From contig JACMZG010000008.1 of assembly GCA_018340805.1 (NCBI GenBank), forward strand, positions 78,438,460 to 78,502,459: a stretch of 64,000 bases of DNA, in the 5' to 3' direction. This DNA comes from Microvelia longipes. Taxonomy: Eukaryota > Arthropoda > Insecta > Hemiptera > Veliidae. The translations under genes were made by a program, and so were the position numbers. The notes beneath the pieces are model-generated. The model made no database searches, was not told the DNA's origin, and worked only from the letters and a program-made list of their open reading frames with translations. Positions 11,944-23,759 of the stretch are shown piece after piece (positions within the stretch are counted from its first letter, which is position 1; each line of letters opens with the position of its first letter).

Positions 11944-13306
11944 ATGTCTAGTTTTAAGCCCCCCGATCCAGGGGGCCAAAATGATATACCTTTTACAAAT
12001 GTTGACATGAACTGTCAAAACGAATTCAATTTCAAAGGTAAAAAGAGAGGACGGAAGAGCAACCCAGAACCAGCTCTAGTCATTCCTAGGGCTAACTTGT
12101 CATTTTTGGTGGTAAAAAGGGCAGATGGGTCATCTTTTAGCTCAGTTTCCCCTTTTTTGATAGACAAGCTAATCGTTAACTCTTGCGGCATCGTAAAGAA
12201 TGTTAAAAAATTGAAAGACGGAACGCTACTGGTACAAACCAATTCCACTGAACAGGGTGAAAAACTCTGCAGGAACTTGCCACGAAATATCCATCTACCC
12301 GTAACCGTGGAACCCCACAAAACACTGAACACTGTACGTGGAGTAATAACATCTTCGGATTTAGATATGGTACCGTTAGAGGAAATAAAAGAAAACCTAA
12401 AATACCAAGGTGTCACTGATATCTACAGAATTACTAGTAGAAGAACCGGTACTCTCTTTAAGACCAATTCTTATGTGTTGACCATGTCCTTAGCAACCCT
12501 TCCGGAAAAGGTTAAAATTGGCTACTACTCGGTACCTATTAGACCATATGTACCGCTCCCTACAAGATGTAGAAAGTGTTTGAAATTTAATCATGTCGAA
12601 CTAAACTGTCCTAGTGAAACATTTATCTGTCCGAATGTTCGGAAACGAAGCATGCAGACGAAGAAGTGTGCCAAAATCCCAAAAAATGTGCCAACTGTGG
12701 AGCGGGTCACTCGACCTTCGACAGGACTTGCCCTAGATGGATCCTAGAGAAAAGATAACTGAAACTAAAGTAATAGAAAACATTCCTTATATGGAAGCCA
12801 AAAGAAAGGTAATAACCATGCAAGTAAGTCAGGCTAAATCATATGCTAATGCTAGTCTTACTGAAAAGAAACATAAGGAAACTGTAGATATGGGAATTCA
12901 GTGTGACTTACCACCTCTTGAGACTACAACCGTAAGTGTGACAGCTAAACCAAAAAAGAAAGAAGTAAGGAAACAGGAAAAGGAAAATAAAGAAGAGAAA
13001 AAGATTAAAACTCTAAAGCCCGCTGCTAAAAACAATATTATCAGTACCAACGACAGTAAGGGGAAGAAAAGCAAAACTGAGAAGCAAAGCTCAGATCCTC
13101 GTGTACCATTCTTAAAAGATCCAGAAAAATTTCTGAACTCTCAAGAAGAAAGAAGAATGATGTGGGCAAATGACTGGAACGCGACAAGTTCCGGTGAAGA
13201 CGAAGAAGATGACACGAGTGAGTGTAGTGCTAACTCTGGCACAGGCTCAGCAACCAGTAAGGAACCTAATAAAAGAAGAAAGAATAATAACTACGGCAAT
13301 ACTTAA
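11944..13306 (+). pseudogene. LINE ORF1, gag-like nucleic-acid-binding protein (one frameshift)
   Basis: The first frame (11944-12747) starts MSSFKPPDPGG. It has a basic KKRGRKSNP patch and an RRM-like middle, and reaches the first zinc knuckle CRKCLKFNHVELNC at 12569-12610. Near 12630 the reading shifts by one base. In the shifted frame a second knuckle, CANCGAGHSTFDRTC, follows, and the frame continues to the stop at 13304-13306 with a Lys/Glu-rich tail (KKKEVRKQEKENKEEKK) and an acidic GEDEEDD stretch. Joined, the protein would be about 450 residues. Such proteins coat LINE RNA. The 390-bp spacer to ORF2 is extremely AT-rich and non-coding. Confidence 0.8.
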
Positions 13307-13697
13307 ATAAGCATATTTATTTAAGTATTATAGTAGTGAGCTATATATTTATTTATCTGTGTTCAATAGCTATTTTTATTTCTTGAATCTAACGTATCTA
13401 ATAACATTTAGCCTAATTAACTATCTAACAAATATCTACAACGTTTAAATTAAAATAATCAACTTCACTTATTAATAAATTCATGTAATAACTTTTATAA
13501 AAATTCTTAATAATAAAATACACATAATAATAAATTCACTTACAACACTTATAAACACACTTAATAAAAACACTCGCTTAATATCTCTATAATAACACTA
13601 TAATTTCTGAATAATATATTCAATTGATATATAAAGAAATAAATAAATAATAATTATAATAATATATATACATAAAAAAATAAATAAATAAAACAAA

Positions 13698-16600
13698 TGT
13701 ATTATAAACTAAAGATATGCTCTTGGAATTGTAAAGGTGTTAGAACTCGAAAAGAGGATCTGAGATTACTAATAAAGGAAAATAAGCCCTCAGTAATTAT
13801 GCTTCAGGAGACACCTACCTGAAAATATATCATTTAATATACCAGATTACAAAACGTATAGATACCATCCTCACCAAGGAACTTGGAAAGGCGGATTGGC
13901 TATTTTGGTATCGAAACATCTACCAAGTCAGCAAGTAACAATGAACACGAACCTCCAAGTCATGGCCTGTCGTATTGGAATTACCAACCAATAACAGTCT
14001 GCAATGTACTTACCAGGTGAAGACAGTGTTACTAACACGCAACTAAAATCTATACTCCAGCAATTACCCGGTCCCCAAGTAATAGCAGGAGATTTTAACG
14101 CCCACAACTTGATGTGGGGTTCAACTAAAACAGACAAACGAGGGACAATAATTGAAACCTTTATAGACGAAGAAAACTTATTCATTTACAACGACAACCA
14201 AAATACTTATCTCGATTCAAGAACTGGTAAATATGATGCATTGGACTTAGTACTTAGTTCTAATCAAATAGTAAGAAAATCTGAATTTACGGTAGCACCT
14301 TACTTGTATGGCAGTGACCATTTCCCATTATTTTTGACCATATCTTCATTAGAACCAAACTCAATTCAACTCGAGCCAAGATGGTGTTTTAAAAAAGCGG
14401 ACTGGGAAATGTATAGAACAATTATAAATCAACAAATGTACCTAGACAGAAGAGATAGTGTTGACTCCATGTTGGATTTTATAACGACCACATTACTAAA
14501 CGCAGCTAAAGCTGCAATACCCCAATACATTTTTGGAAACGGAAGACCGAAGGTTCCATGGTGGTCTAATGAGTGTAGAAGAGCTCTTAGAGATAGACGC
14601 AAAGCTTGGTGGCGATTCAATTTTAACCCTACGAGGGAAAACCTTGAAGAATACAAAAAGGCCCGTGGGCAAAGTAAAAAAATTTTCTATGCAGCAAAGA
14701 AAGAGTCATGGATCAAATATATTTCATCTCTAAATGAAAACACCGACTCAGCAGAAATATGGAGGAAGGTTAAGGTACTGTGGGGTAAACGCCCAACCCA
14801 AGAAACTCCAATAATAAAGAAAACATCGCAAGCTATAGCAGATCCAAAACAAGTATCAGAACTCCTTGGTCAGCATTTTGCAGCTGTTAGCTCTACTAAT
14901 ACATACTCCAAAAATTTTCAAAAAATTAAAGAGGCTGAAGAGAAAAAAAATATAAATTTTGATTCAGACAACAAAGAAGAATACAATAGCAAAATTACTC
15001 GTTGGGAATTAGAAACAGCACTTTCGACACTAAAGAACACATCAGCTGGACCAGACGGAATATATAATATAATGTTAAAAAACTTACCTAAATCTTTCCA
15101 CAAATACTTACTGGACCTGTTTAACTCTGTGTGGGAGAAAAATGAATATCCAGAGAGCTGGAGAGAAGCCATTCTCATCCCAATAGCCAAACCAGGAAAG
15201 GATCCGGGCGAAGAAGGATCTTACCGACCTATAGCAATGACTAGTTGTCTGGGCAAACTACTTGAGAAAATCATCAACTCAAGACTTGTTTGGGTTCTGG
15301 AGACAAGAAACTTACTATCGCCACGACAATTAGGATTTAGAAAAAATCAGTCCACTCAAGACAATCTAGTATCGCTAGATACCTACGTGAAAAATGGATT
15401 CGCTGAAGGTAAACTAACATTAGGGGTCTTCTTCGACTGTGAGAAGGCATATGACCGCACTTGGAGGTATCAAATTCTTAAACAGTTAAAACAGTTTGGT
15501 TTCAAAGGTAATTTGGCAAAGTATCTACAAAATTTCCTTTCGAAGCGAACTTTTAGAGTAAGAGTAGGAGGAGTACTTTCGGATATTTATCATCAAGAAA
15601 ATGGAGTACCACAAGGAGCAGTGCTTAGTGTGACTCTATTTCTACTAGCGGTCCACAGTGCAGCACAAGAAATGCCATCATACGTAGAAACACTCTTTTT
15701 TGTGGACGACTTTACAGTACTATTTAGAACTAAAAGGCTTCATGACGCAACATCAGTAGTTCAAAGATGCATCAACAAGCTAAATGACTGGGCAGCTAAA
15801 ATTGGACTATGTTTCTCTTCATCGAAAACAAAAGCTATAGTGTTTGCTAAAAGAAAACGAAAAGAAACTCCTAGACTTCTCTTGGCTGGCCAACGGATAC
15901 CAGTGGTCGCTCAAGTTAAATACCTAGGCCTAATACTTGATGAGAAGCTAAACTGGAATAACCATGTAGATGAATTAAAGTCAAAATGCAGTCGAGATCT
16001 AAAACTCTTAAAGATAATAAAGGCTCAAAAATGGGAGCAGATAGGAAAACCTTGCTTCGTCTTTACAGACAAATAATCAGGTCAAAACTTGACTACGGAT
16101 CTGTTGTATATAGTTCAGCTAAGGAAACCATTCTTCAAAGATTAGATCCGATTCATAATGCTGGAATAAGAATTGCAACAGGAGCCTTCAAACCAGCCCG
16201 ACTACTAGCCTTCTTGTGGAAGCAAATGAACTACCTCTCTCTCTACGTCGACAGGTCTTAGTAGTAAAATATGCAGTCCGTAAGCTTCAATTCCCTAATC
16301 ATCATGTAACAAAGACAATATTTAAAAACACAACAGAAAATTCGAAAGAAATCCCAAGCTTAGGAAACCTCTAGGAGAGCGCTTCAGGGAATTAAAGCAA
16401 AAATGTCAATTAGAACAACTGCCTAACGTGTCTCTTGCCATCCACTATGACCCAACAAGACTATGCCCTTGGCTAACAAACAGACCCCAGCAACTTCATC
16501 CCTACAGATTTAAACACCAAACAACAGAAATAACTCAAGAACATATGAAAATAAAAAGAAAATTTAATCGAGCAGAATTCATTTATACAGATGGGTCTAA

Positions 16601-17377
16601 AGATATACAGGGAACTGGATTTGCTTACACTTCTAGTTCAGGAAGAGACGGTCAGTTTAAAGGCTGCCCTAGTAGCTCAATTACAAACATTGAGTTAGAA
16701 GCTATAAAACAAGCCATAAACCATGCCCAAACCCATGGAAAGAAAGAAGTCATCATCTTCACTGACTCTACAAGTTCGTTGCTCTTACTGGAAAAGTTGT
16801 TTGTTCAACACAGAACAGTTATAGAAATCCGAGAAACCATTACAAAGCATGAACTGAAAGTCAAATTCTGCTGGATCCCAGGATGCTGGTATTAAAGAAA
16901 ATGAAGTTGCAGACCGGTTAGCTAAAGCATCTATAAAATGGTATAGAAACCAGGACTTTAATTTCATTTAGAGATATAGAAAAAGCAATTCAGAGAAAAA
17001 TTGACGATGAGTGGCAATGCATATGGGACAACTGTGATAATAACAAGCTTCAGGGAATTAAACCTAGAATAGGCGAGTGGAAAACATCTTGTAGAGAAAA
17101 CAGACATGAAGAAACAGTACTGTGTAGACTACGACTCGGACATACAAGACTTACACACAGTTACTTATTTTCAAGAGACAAAGAACTTCCAAAATGCCGA
17201 CTATGTAATGACTTGACATCTGTGAAGCACATACTGATGGATTGCACCAGACTTCAACAATCACTTGAGCTAAACTCCATACCAGAAACCATGATTGAAA
17301 TTCTTGGAGATGAAGAACGACATATCAAAAATTTGTTTAATTACCTTATCGAAAATGACTTCATAAATGAAATATAA
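13698..17377 (+). pseudogene. LINE ORF2: endonuclease, reverse transcriptase, RNase H (frameshifted)
   Basis: The start at 13698 gives MYYKLKICSWNCKGVRTR with the endonuclease WN..G motif, then VIMLQET. Frameshifts lie near 13820 and 13985. The main frame (14004-16076) carries GDFNAHNLMWG and the SDHFP motif that ends the endonuclease, then reverse transcriptase with SYRPIAMTSC, GVFFDCEKAYD, GVPQGAVLS and FFVDDF (the YxDD-type catalytic site). After shifts near 16030 and 16260, RNase H is seen at 16428-16895 with YTDGSK, an ELEAI helix and FTDSTSS. Its final WIPG block is broken by another shift at 16890, after which NEVADRLAKA completes it. The last frame, ending at 17377, has CRLCNDLTSVKHILMDC, the usual C-terminal Cys/His motif. 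Overall length is about 1220 codons, which is normal for I-clade ORF2. Confidence 0.85.
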
Positions 17378-17712
17378 CCTCAAAAAATAAATAAATAAGT
17401 AAATAAATTAACATATAAATCAATAAATAAACTAATAGGTACAATGATAACTAAACAATAATAATCTGACATACACATAATATTACACTTAACAAGGGAA
17501 ATATCTACATCTATCTACCCAGAACCTTATCAATTAACTGTATCTATCTAATATTAACTATGTATCTATCTACTTAAAAAACGATCTATTATGCGTCTAC
17601 ATACTTGTACCTATGACTCTATGTAATCAATATCATTCTATATCATATCATAATCTATTTACTCTATATATTCATGCTCACACTTAAATTTGTTTTTTTT
17701 TTGTCATGTGTA

Positions 17713-17744
17713 GAGGTGCTAATGATATAATATTAAGCACCTTA
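17713..17744 (+). other. 3'-UTR hairpin of the LINE
   Basis: GAGGTGCT and AAGCACCTT form an 8-bp stem around an AT-rich loop, immediately before the A-rich tail. A hairpin at the 3' end is a common recognition signal for LINE reverse transcriptases. The role here is inferred. Confidence 0.45.
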
Positions 17745-17764
17745 TTATAAATAAATAAATAATA

Positions 17765-17850
<86 letters not shown>
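17765..17850. repeat. (TA)n microsatellite
   Basis: TA dinucleotide tract followed by (GTAT)n. Confidence 0.95.
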
Positions 17851-17883
17851 GTATGTATGTATGTATGTAAAAGATTTCACTTT

Positions 17884-18005
17884 AGTTTTGTAGAGCATTG
17901 TATTTTTATTCAAGATATCCTACATCCCTAAAGATGTCTCCCACAGTGAAAGCGAAACGATTCTTCATCTTCATTGACGCGGTCACCACCAGAAGACCTA
18001 GATCT
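17884..18005 (+). repeat. Dispersed repeat fragment matching the 2199-2425 palindrome
   Basis: Runs from GTTTTGTAGAGCATTG through CCCACAGTGAAAGCGAAACG to TTGACGCGGTCACCACC. It is a diverged copy of 2295-2412. Confidence 0.8.
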
Positions 18006-18744
18006 CCATCGCCTTTATTTATTACTTTTCCTCATTTATACCGCAGGCATATAGGAAAAGTATTGTGTATGCAATAAAATCCAAAACCGAGATGTCACCG
18101 GAAATATCCGTTTCAGGTGTTTTTAAGGCCCTCTAAAAGTTATTTTTGCAAAGTTGTCTATGGGTTTGTGTGTGTGTGTGTCTGTTATCATCATAGCTCC
18201 TAGTGTATTTATGCTAGAAAGTTGAAACTTTGTACAAATATCAGTAGTTTTGTTGTAAAAAGAACAAAATATATATACCGCTGTAATTGTGCTATTCGAA
18301 AATATTTGTTTAATGACGTCATTAACTTGCAATAATGACTCAGCAAAAATTTCGAAAAATCACAAACATTTTATTTTCGCTTGGAATTAAAACGATAAAA
18401 ATAAAATTATTTTAATTTAAACGATTAAAATAAACATAAAATTTCGCTTAAAAACATATTATTTCTGCAAAACAAAAATTATAAAAAATCGGAATTTAAA
18501 AGCAATTTTATAAAAGTTTGTTGTAAAAGCATTTGGGTAATTTTACATGGAGAGTAGTTCTGGTAAAACTGATACAACTCTCATCTAACTCGGTCCGATC
18601 CCAAAGTTGTTGCCAAACTAAGTTGAAATTAGTTTCTATTAGAGTCAGGTGAGGTATATTAACAAAGGACGTGTTGGTCTCAGGATGTTTACATTTCCTC
18701 TCTTAAAAGTAAACAAGAGTCGGCTACCTTATACCAACTTAGAC

Positions 18745-19230
18745 ATAGAGATAATATTACTAGAGAAACCTATTGTTAAAGTTTTGAAACATCGAAAAAA
18801 TCATAGAGATATATACTAGAGGGGGCATAGCCTATCTCAATTCATTAAGAGGACTGAAACATCATATTGGGGTTCTCAGGGGGTCTGTATAACCTCATTG
18901 AAACCTCACCTCAAAGAGTGAGTTAAGGTTATAATAAATCAATTGTTTTCGGCTTCTTGCACATTTTTTGTGTTCTGATTTGTATTTAAAACGTTATACT
19001 ATATAATTTACTGTAATGTTGATCTGTACATTTGTTTATATAAATAGTCGAAGGTAGTCAGGTTATTTTTCGATGTTTCAAAATTCAACCAATAGTTCAA
19101 CTCTAATAATATAGTTCTAATAAAATACTTCAACTCAAGTAATATATCTCTATGGAAAAAATAACCTTACCACATTCGTTTATTTGTTTACAATCAAATA
19201 AACTGTTATAAAACTACAGTAACTTATGTT
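18745..19230 (-). mobile_element. hAT-like MITE, family A, outer copy of a nested pair
   Basis: The left part, 18745-18801 (AGATAATATTACTAGAG through AACATCG), is the end of a reverse-oriented family A element. It resumes after the inner element at 19163 and fades near 19230. The inner copy split it, so this one is older. Confidence 0.7.
18802..19154 (+). mobile_element. hAT-like MITE, family A, inner copy
   Basis: Starts CATAGAGATATATACTAGAG and ends TAATATATCTCTATG. It is flanked by a perfect 8-bp duplication, GAAAAAAT, at 18794-18801 and 19155-19162. The duplicated sequence belongs to the outer copy, which proves the nesting order. Confidence 0.88.
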
Positions 19231-19254
19231 TCAGAATATTTGTAATACAAAGTA

Positions 19255-19712
19255 AACCTTTGAAAACCAAGAAATAGTGAGAATCCAACACGAAACACAC
19301 GTCAAAAACCAACTGCACATGTTTGGTACAATCTGTGCATGTTAACAATTCTTATAACAGCGCAAGTCTTAAATTTTAGAGGCAAACTTACCTCTCAGTG
19401 GTTTCCCATTGTTTATTGCTTGAGAAGGTTATAACAAACAAAACACGCTTAAATTATCACTCACTGAAGTGGCAAAGTATAGTCCAAAATTTAAAATTAA
19501 ATAAGCACAAATGACTTAACAAGCACCACAAATGTAACAATCACGAGAAGCACAGAAGAAAGTTAAGAAGCAAACTCGACAACCTTGCTACATAACCTGA
19601 GTTTAGCGCCTTTTTTTACCTTCCAAAGGGAAGGTAAGTTTGCTCCTATTTCTCTATCTCATACAACTTCAATGGGGTCAGAAATGTTCCTTAATGCGTC
19701 ATCCCCTTTAAT
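19255..19712. repeat. TIR element family C, copy 1 (left end lost)
   Basis: A direct relative of 32686-33186. Shared blocks include AACACGAAACACACGTCAAA, TTAGAGGCAAACTTACCTCT, GAGAAGCACAGAAGAAAGTT and TTCCTTAATGCGTCATCCCC. The right end AAAGATCCTT is preserved and the left terminal repeat is not. The short ORF at 19585 lies wholly within the repeat and is not considered a gene. Confidence 0.75.
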
Positions 19713-19730
19713 AAAGATCCTTCGTTTAGT

Positions 19731-20890
19731 TATATTAAAAACTACAATCATGGCACTAAATATATTGCTAACAATATTCCCTCTTGCAAGCTCAACAAAT
19801 CACATCAGTCCCCAAATTTTAATGGAATAATGTGCTTTAATAAATTACCCGCGTCAATAGTTGAACTCCCACTCAAAACTTTCAAAAATAACAGTATACA
19901 TTATTGCTTGAGAAAGCCTACTAAAATGTTAACGAGTTTTTAGCTGATATCTTAGTATTCCCTCCCTATATGTTTAGTGTTTTTCATATAATTTTTATTT
20001 ATAATTTTTTTAATGTTAAGTTTTTTAATTTTTATCAAGTTTAACTTGATTATTTTTATCAAGTTTGTTATACGTTATGCTGTCCATGTTTATGCAGTCC
20101 GTAGGTAACAATTTATAATCAATTTTTTTATATTTCATTGTAAAATTTTGACATGACAATTAAGAAACATTGTAATAAAGTAACATGAAGTATGTAAATA
20201 AATAAATTTTTTTGAGGTAGTACGTAATTGAGCACTTTATTGGACCGTTTTTAGGATGAGAAGCCAATCATTATTGTTATAGGAGGTTATTTTGTACTTT
20301 TCACCTCCCAGGACAATAATGAATGTAAAAAAACTTCTAGGACGTAAAATTAATTCATATATTGCCGCCATTACTGTAATGTAGCGTGTTCAAAAAAACA
20401 ATCTGTGTAAAACCTTCATGAGGTTTCTTTAAAAACGTTAATTTTGTTTCTGTTTTTGTTCGTAGACTAATTTTTTTTCGTTTTAAAAAGGTGTTCTAAT
20501 TGACAATTTTTGTGTTATTTGTAAAGCTTTTACATTTTTGAGTAAAAGTGTGAAGCTATGGATGAATTCAATGACGACAACAATATGGAGTTAATTGGAC
20601 GTGTTTTTTTTTTTTTTTTTCAATTAAGTATATAGCGCATTTTATTTAATGAGTGCTACCTCAAAAAAAATAGTTTATGCCGTCCGGCTAAAAATGTCTT
20701 TATGTCTTGGCAATTTTTCCCGACTCGCTTCGCTCGTCGGTAAATCTAATTGCCGTGACATTAAGACACACTTCACAGCCTTATGGTATAAATGACTATT
20801 GTTACAACCTTAACACACTCCTAGTGAAGGTTCTAATGAGGTTACACAGAGAACAGCAAAAAGATTTTTTAAACCTTCCAATGTATTGAG
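19731..20890. other. No gene seen; MITE scraps
   Basis: AT-rich sequence. A (T)16 run lies near 20606-20621. At 20805-20890 there is a diverged fragment of MITE family A in minus orientation (GAGGTTACACAGAGAACAGC, CAATGTATTGAGAT). The word CGACTCGCTTCGCTCGTCGG, shared with the 5S-SINE body, is at 20722-20741. Confidence 0.5.
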
Positions 20891-20894
20891 ATTA

Positions 20895-20960
20895 GGTATG
20901 TATATATATATATATATACATACCTATTAGGTAGGTATATTAGGTAGGTATGATATGTAT
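20895..20960. repeat. TATGTATATA palindrome and TAGGTAGGTA repeats
   Basis: A palindromic TA tract (GTATGTATATATATA...ATACATAC) is followed by TTAGGTAGGTAT repeated twice. Confidence 0.7.
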
Positions 20961-21004
20961 ATATTTTTTGGATTATGGTGCATTTTTATCTCATCATACA
21001 TAGA

Positions 21005-21240
21005 GGTGTATTACCAAAGGTTAGATCGTAAAACATCGAAAAAGTAACCTGACCACCTTCGATTATTAATATATTCAAATAAACACTTCAATAAAACAGT
21101 AATACTTGTATAACAGAACGCTTATATTGTAAAATAAAACTCAGACATTGTACGAAACCCCTCTAACGATTGAGTAACACACAGTCTTTAAGTTACACAG
21201 AGACCTTGAGAGCCGCACAACATGTTTCAAGCCTCAATGA
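21005..21240 (-). repeat. Diverged hAT-like MITE family A fragment
   Basis: The minus-orientation features AAAACATCGAAAAAGTAACC, ACCACCTTCGATTAT and TTACACAGAGACCTTGAGAG identify it. The end expected after the TTTCAAGCCTCAATGA stretch is replaced by a 51-bp minisatellite. Confidence 0.7.
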
Positions 21241-21249
21241 TTTCAACAC

Positions 21250-21596
21250 AATGATGGCCAGTTGCCAAAAGAAACTATTTCTGAGTGAGAATTGGGCCCC
21301 CGAAGTGGCCAGTTGCCAAAAGAAACTATTTCTGGATGGGCATTGGGCCCCGAAGTGGCCAGTTGCCAAAAGAAACTATTTCTGAGTGGGCATTGGGCCC
21401 CCGAAGTGGCCAGTTGCCAAAAGAAACTATTGGCCCCCGAAGTGGCCAGTTGCCAAAAGAAACTATTTCTGAGTGGGCATTGGGCCCCGAAGTGGCCAGT
21501 TGCCAAAAGACTATTTCTGAGTGGGCATTGGGCCCCGATGTGGCTAGTAGCCAAAAGGGACTTCTTCCGAGAGCGGGAATTGGGCCCGCGAAATGA
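21250..21596. repeat. 51-bp GC-rich minisatellite
   Basis: About seven units of 50-51 bp start GGCCAGTTGCCAAAAGAAAC and contain TGGGCATTGGGCCCC. Unit starts are near 21256, 21307, 21357, 21408, 21444 (shortened unit), 21494 and 21541. Several overlapping ORFs on both strands arise only because the unit length is often a multiple of three. I see no evidence that any is a gene. Confidence 0.92.
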
Positions 21597-21599
21597 TTT

Positions 21600-22615
21600 G
21601 TTGTCAAAAGCCCTTATAGATAGCTCTATAAGGGCTCTAAGCTCTATTATTTTCCATGCAATGATCTGAAATTCTAGGTATTATTTTGCTGATAAGTATC
21701 AGAAGTAACTTTTTATTATTTAGAGGCAAACTTCGAAGTAATCATTATCTCGCAGACACCCTCTAGGCAAGGCACCTTCAAAACCTAGATTCTTCTATTG
21801 ATTTATAACAAGTTTATCTTTATTTCCATTTACCCCCACCATTCAAATCCACCTCTAAAAGAGAAAACTATGAACAACCTGTGCTAACCGTGTTCTCTAA
21901 AGTATGTATATCAGTGAAATGGTTTCAAAGTTACCTCCCATAGAAAGACAGATACAGAAAACTTTCCCCATTGTATAACTAAATTTTCATCAACTTTTCA
22001 TTCTCATTTCAAAATGAAATGTTATTATAACACACTAAGAGTTGGGTGTAATTTAAATTAACTTCCATTGTTAAATGTAATAAACATTTTTTGTATTAAT
22101 TCAGCCAATAACAGTTTGAATTTGAATTGATTATTCCTTAAATTTACGAACGCAAATAATTTTCTCATACCAAGGATGGATAGAAACAAATAGCATAAAC
22201 AATGCCACTATTATTAATTTTTATCTGGAATTGCAATTCATCAAGGGTTAATTTTACATAATACCCTTTTGTATTAATGAAAAGGACATATTTAGAAATA
22301 ATAATCAAAAGCTGTGACATTAGAGAAATCCAGAATATTCCTTATCGCAAAACGTGAATCTTAGTGGAGAAACTCGTATTATTTGCTTATTCATTATTGG
22401 TAAATATGATTTTATTAAATTAAAATCGTGGTTTTAACTTTTAAGAGGCATTGAACACATTCAAGGTATATTGTTGCATAGTAGTCAATTACAGGAAAAA
22501 GTATGAAAAGCATTACACGAGATTAGAAGCATAGGTTAATGTAGAAATCTTAAACTGCAAAAGTAACGGTAGAATCGTTACATGCGAAAGGAACCGAGAA
22601 TTCGTTAAATGCGAA
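21600..22615. other. No gene seen
   Basis: AT-rich unique sequence without coding signs. Confidence 0.5.
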
Positions 22616-22623
22616 AGAAACGG

Positions 22624-22975
22624 AGGATACAAGAGCTCTTATAATTGCCTGGGTAGTTTGGTACCCAAAGAGACTTATACTATTAGAGGGAGGATACAAG
22701 AGCTCTTATCATTGCCTGGGTACCTTGGTACCCAAAGAGACTTATACTACTAGAGGGAGGATACAAGAGCTCTTATCATTGCCTGGGTACCTTGGTACCC
22801 AAAGAGACTTATACTACTAGAGGGAGGATACAAGAGCTCTTATCATTGCCTGGGTAGTTTAGTACTCAAAGAGACTTATACTACTAGAGGGAGGATACAA
22901 GAGCTCTTATCATTGCCTGGGTAGCTTGGTACGCAAAATGACTTATACTACTAGAGGGAGGATACATGAGCTTTG
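22624..22975. repeat. 67-bp minisatellite
   Basis: Five full units of exactly 67 bp start at 22624, 22691, 22758, 22825 and 22892, with a partial sixth at 22959. Each unit contains AGGATACAAGAGCTCTTATC, TTGCCTGGGTA, a GGTACC-type palindrome and GAGACTTATACTACTAGAGG. A diverged single unit occurs at 35402-35450 and 35811-35860. Confidence 0.95.
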
Positions 22976-23306
22976 GATGTACCGAACAAGAACTCTATAT
23001 CCAGTCCGCTCTTTAGAGCCTGTCTAAGAGGAGTAGTGAGGGGTCCTCCGTATCAGAGAACATAAAGATCTGACATTGAGTCAAGTATGACAAGTAGTAA
23101 TAGTCAATAACTGACAAAATATTCAAAATAAAGTCAGTTTTTCAAATTAGTTCAAATCTTTTAGTTAGTTAGTTCAATTCTTCAATCAAATTAGTCAAGT
23201 TTAATAAAAGAAAGAAGAAATACCCTTTATTTTTAAATTACAAATTAAAATTAAATAACAAATGAATTTAAAAAATAATAATTTGTTTGGATTAGACTAT
23301 AATATT

Positions 23307-23307
<1 letters not shown>

Positions 23308-23384
<77 letters not shown>
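23308..23384. repeat. (TA)n microsatellite
   Basis: TA dinucleotide tract interrupted by AATATTAA. The flanking 22976-23307 and 23385-23750 hold nothing recognisable. Confidence 0.92.
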
Positions 23385-23386
<2 letters not shown>

Positions 23387-23759
23387 TTTTTTTATTAACG
23401 CTATTATGAGAAACTAATTTGTTATTTTACTAATACATTTATATTTCTAGTGATAATTACTATTTTTTTATAACAATTTAGTAGTTTATCAATGATATCT
23501 AAAGAGATTATTTTAATTTGTAGTTTACAAAAAGACCAAACAATTTAGGCATGAGTCAATTATTATTTATTGAGAAGCAGATTTAAATGAAATAATCTGT
23601 TAAAGTATTATATACATTTATGGTGTGTAAGCATTAATAAATAAACAAAACAAAAATTAGGATGCATTTTTTAAAAATTCAATTGTAAAGAATCTTTCTG
23701 GGCGAATTTGGTCTATTTGTGAGATTTTCTATTGATATTTTGCTTTCTTTGCAAAGTGA

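Larger units (their letters stand above)
11944..17760 (+). mobile_element. I-clade non-LTR retrotransposon (LINE), nearly full length
   Basis: Two ORFs in order: a gag-like ORF1 with CCHC knuckles, then ORF2 with AP endonuclease, reverse transcriptase, RNase H and a C-terminal Cys/His motif. The 3' part (17378-17760) is non-coding. It contains a hairpin at 17713-17744 and ends in an A/T-rich AAATAAATAAATAATAA tail before a (TA)n tract. RNase H with a knuckle-bearing ORF1 is the I-clade layout. Several frameshifts break both ORFs, so this copy looks inactive unless the shifts are sequencing errors. Confidence 0.85.

Noticed and set aside
12015..12416. 133-codon minus-strand ORF opposite the LINE ORF1
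   Set aside because: It is a shadow of the coding strand, where zinc knuckles and gag-like features are clear.
21170..21669. Several overlapping ORFs on both strands with SGHWAPEVASCQKK-like repeats
   Set aside because: They are by-products of the 51-bp minisatellite (multiple of three). There is no signal, domain or start context.
22624..22975. CRISPR-like array
   Set aside because: The units are contiguous, with no unique spacers, and the genome is eukaryotic. It is a minisatellite.
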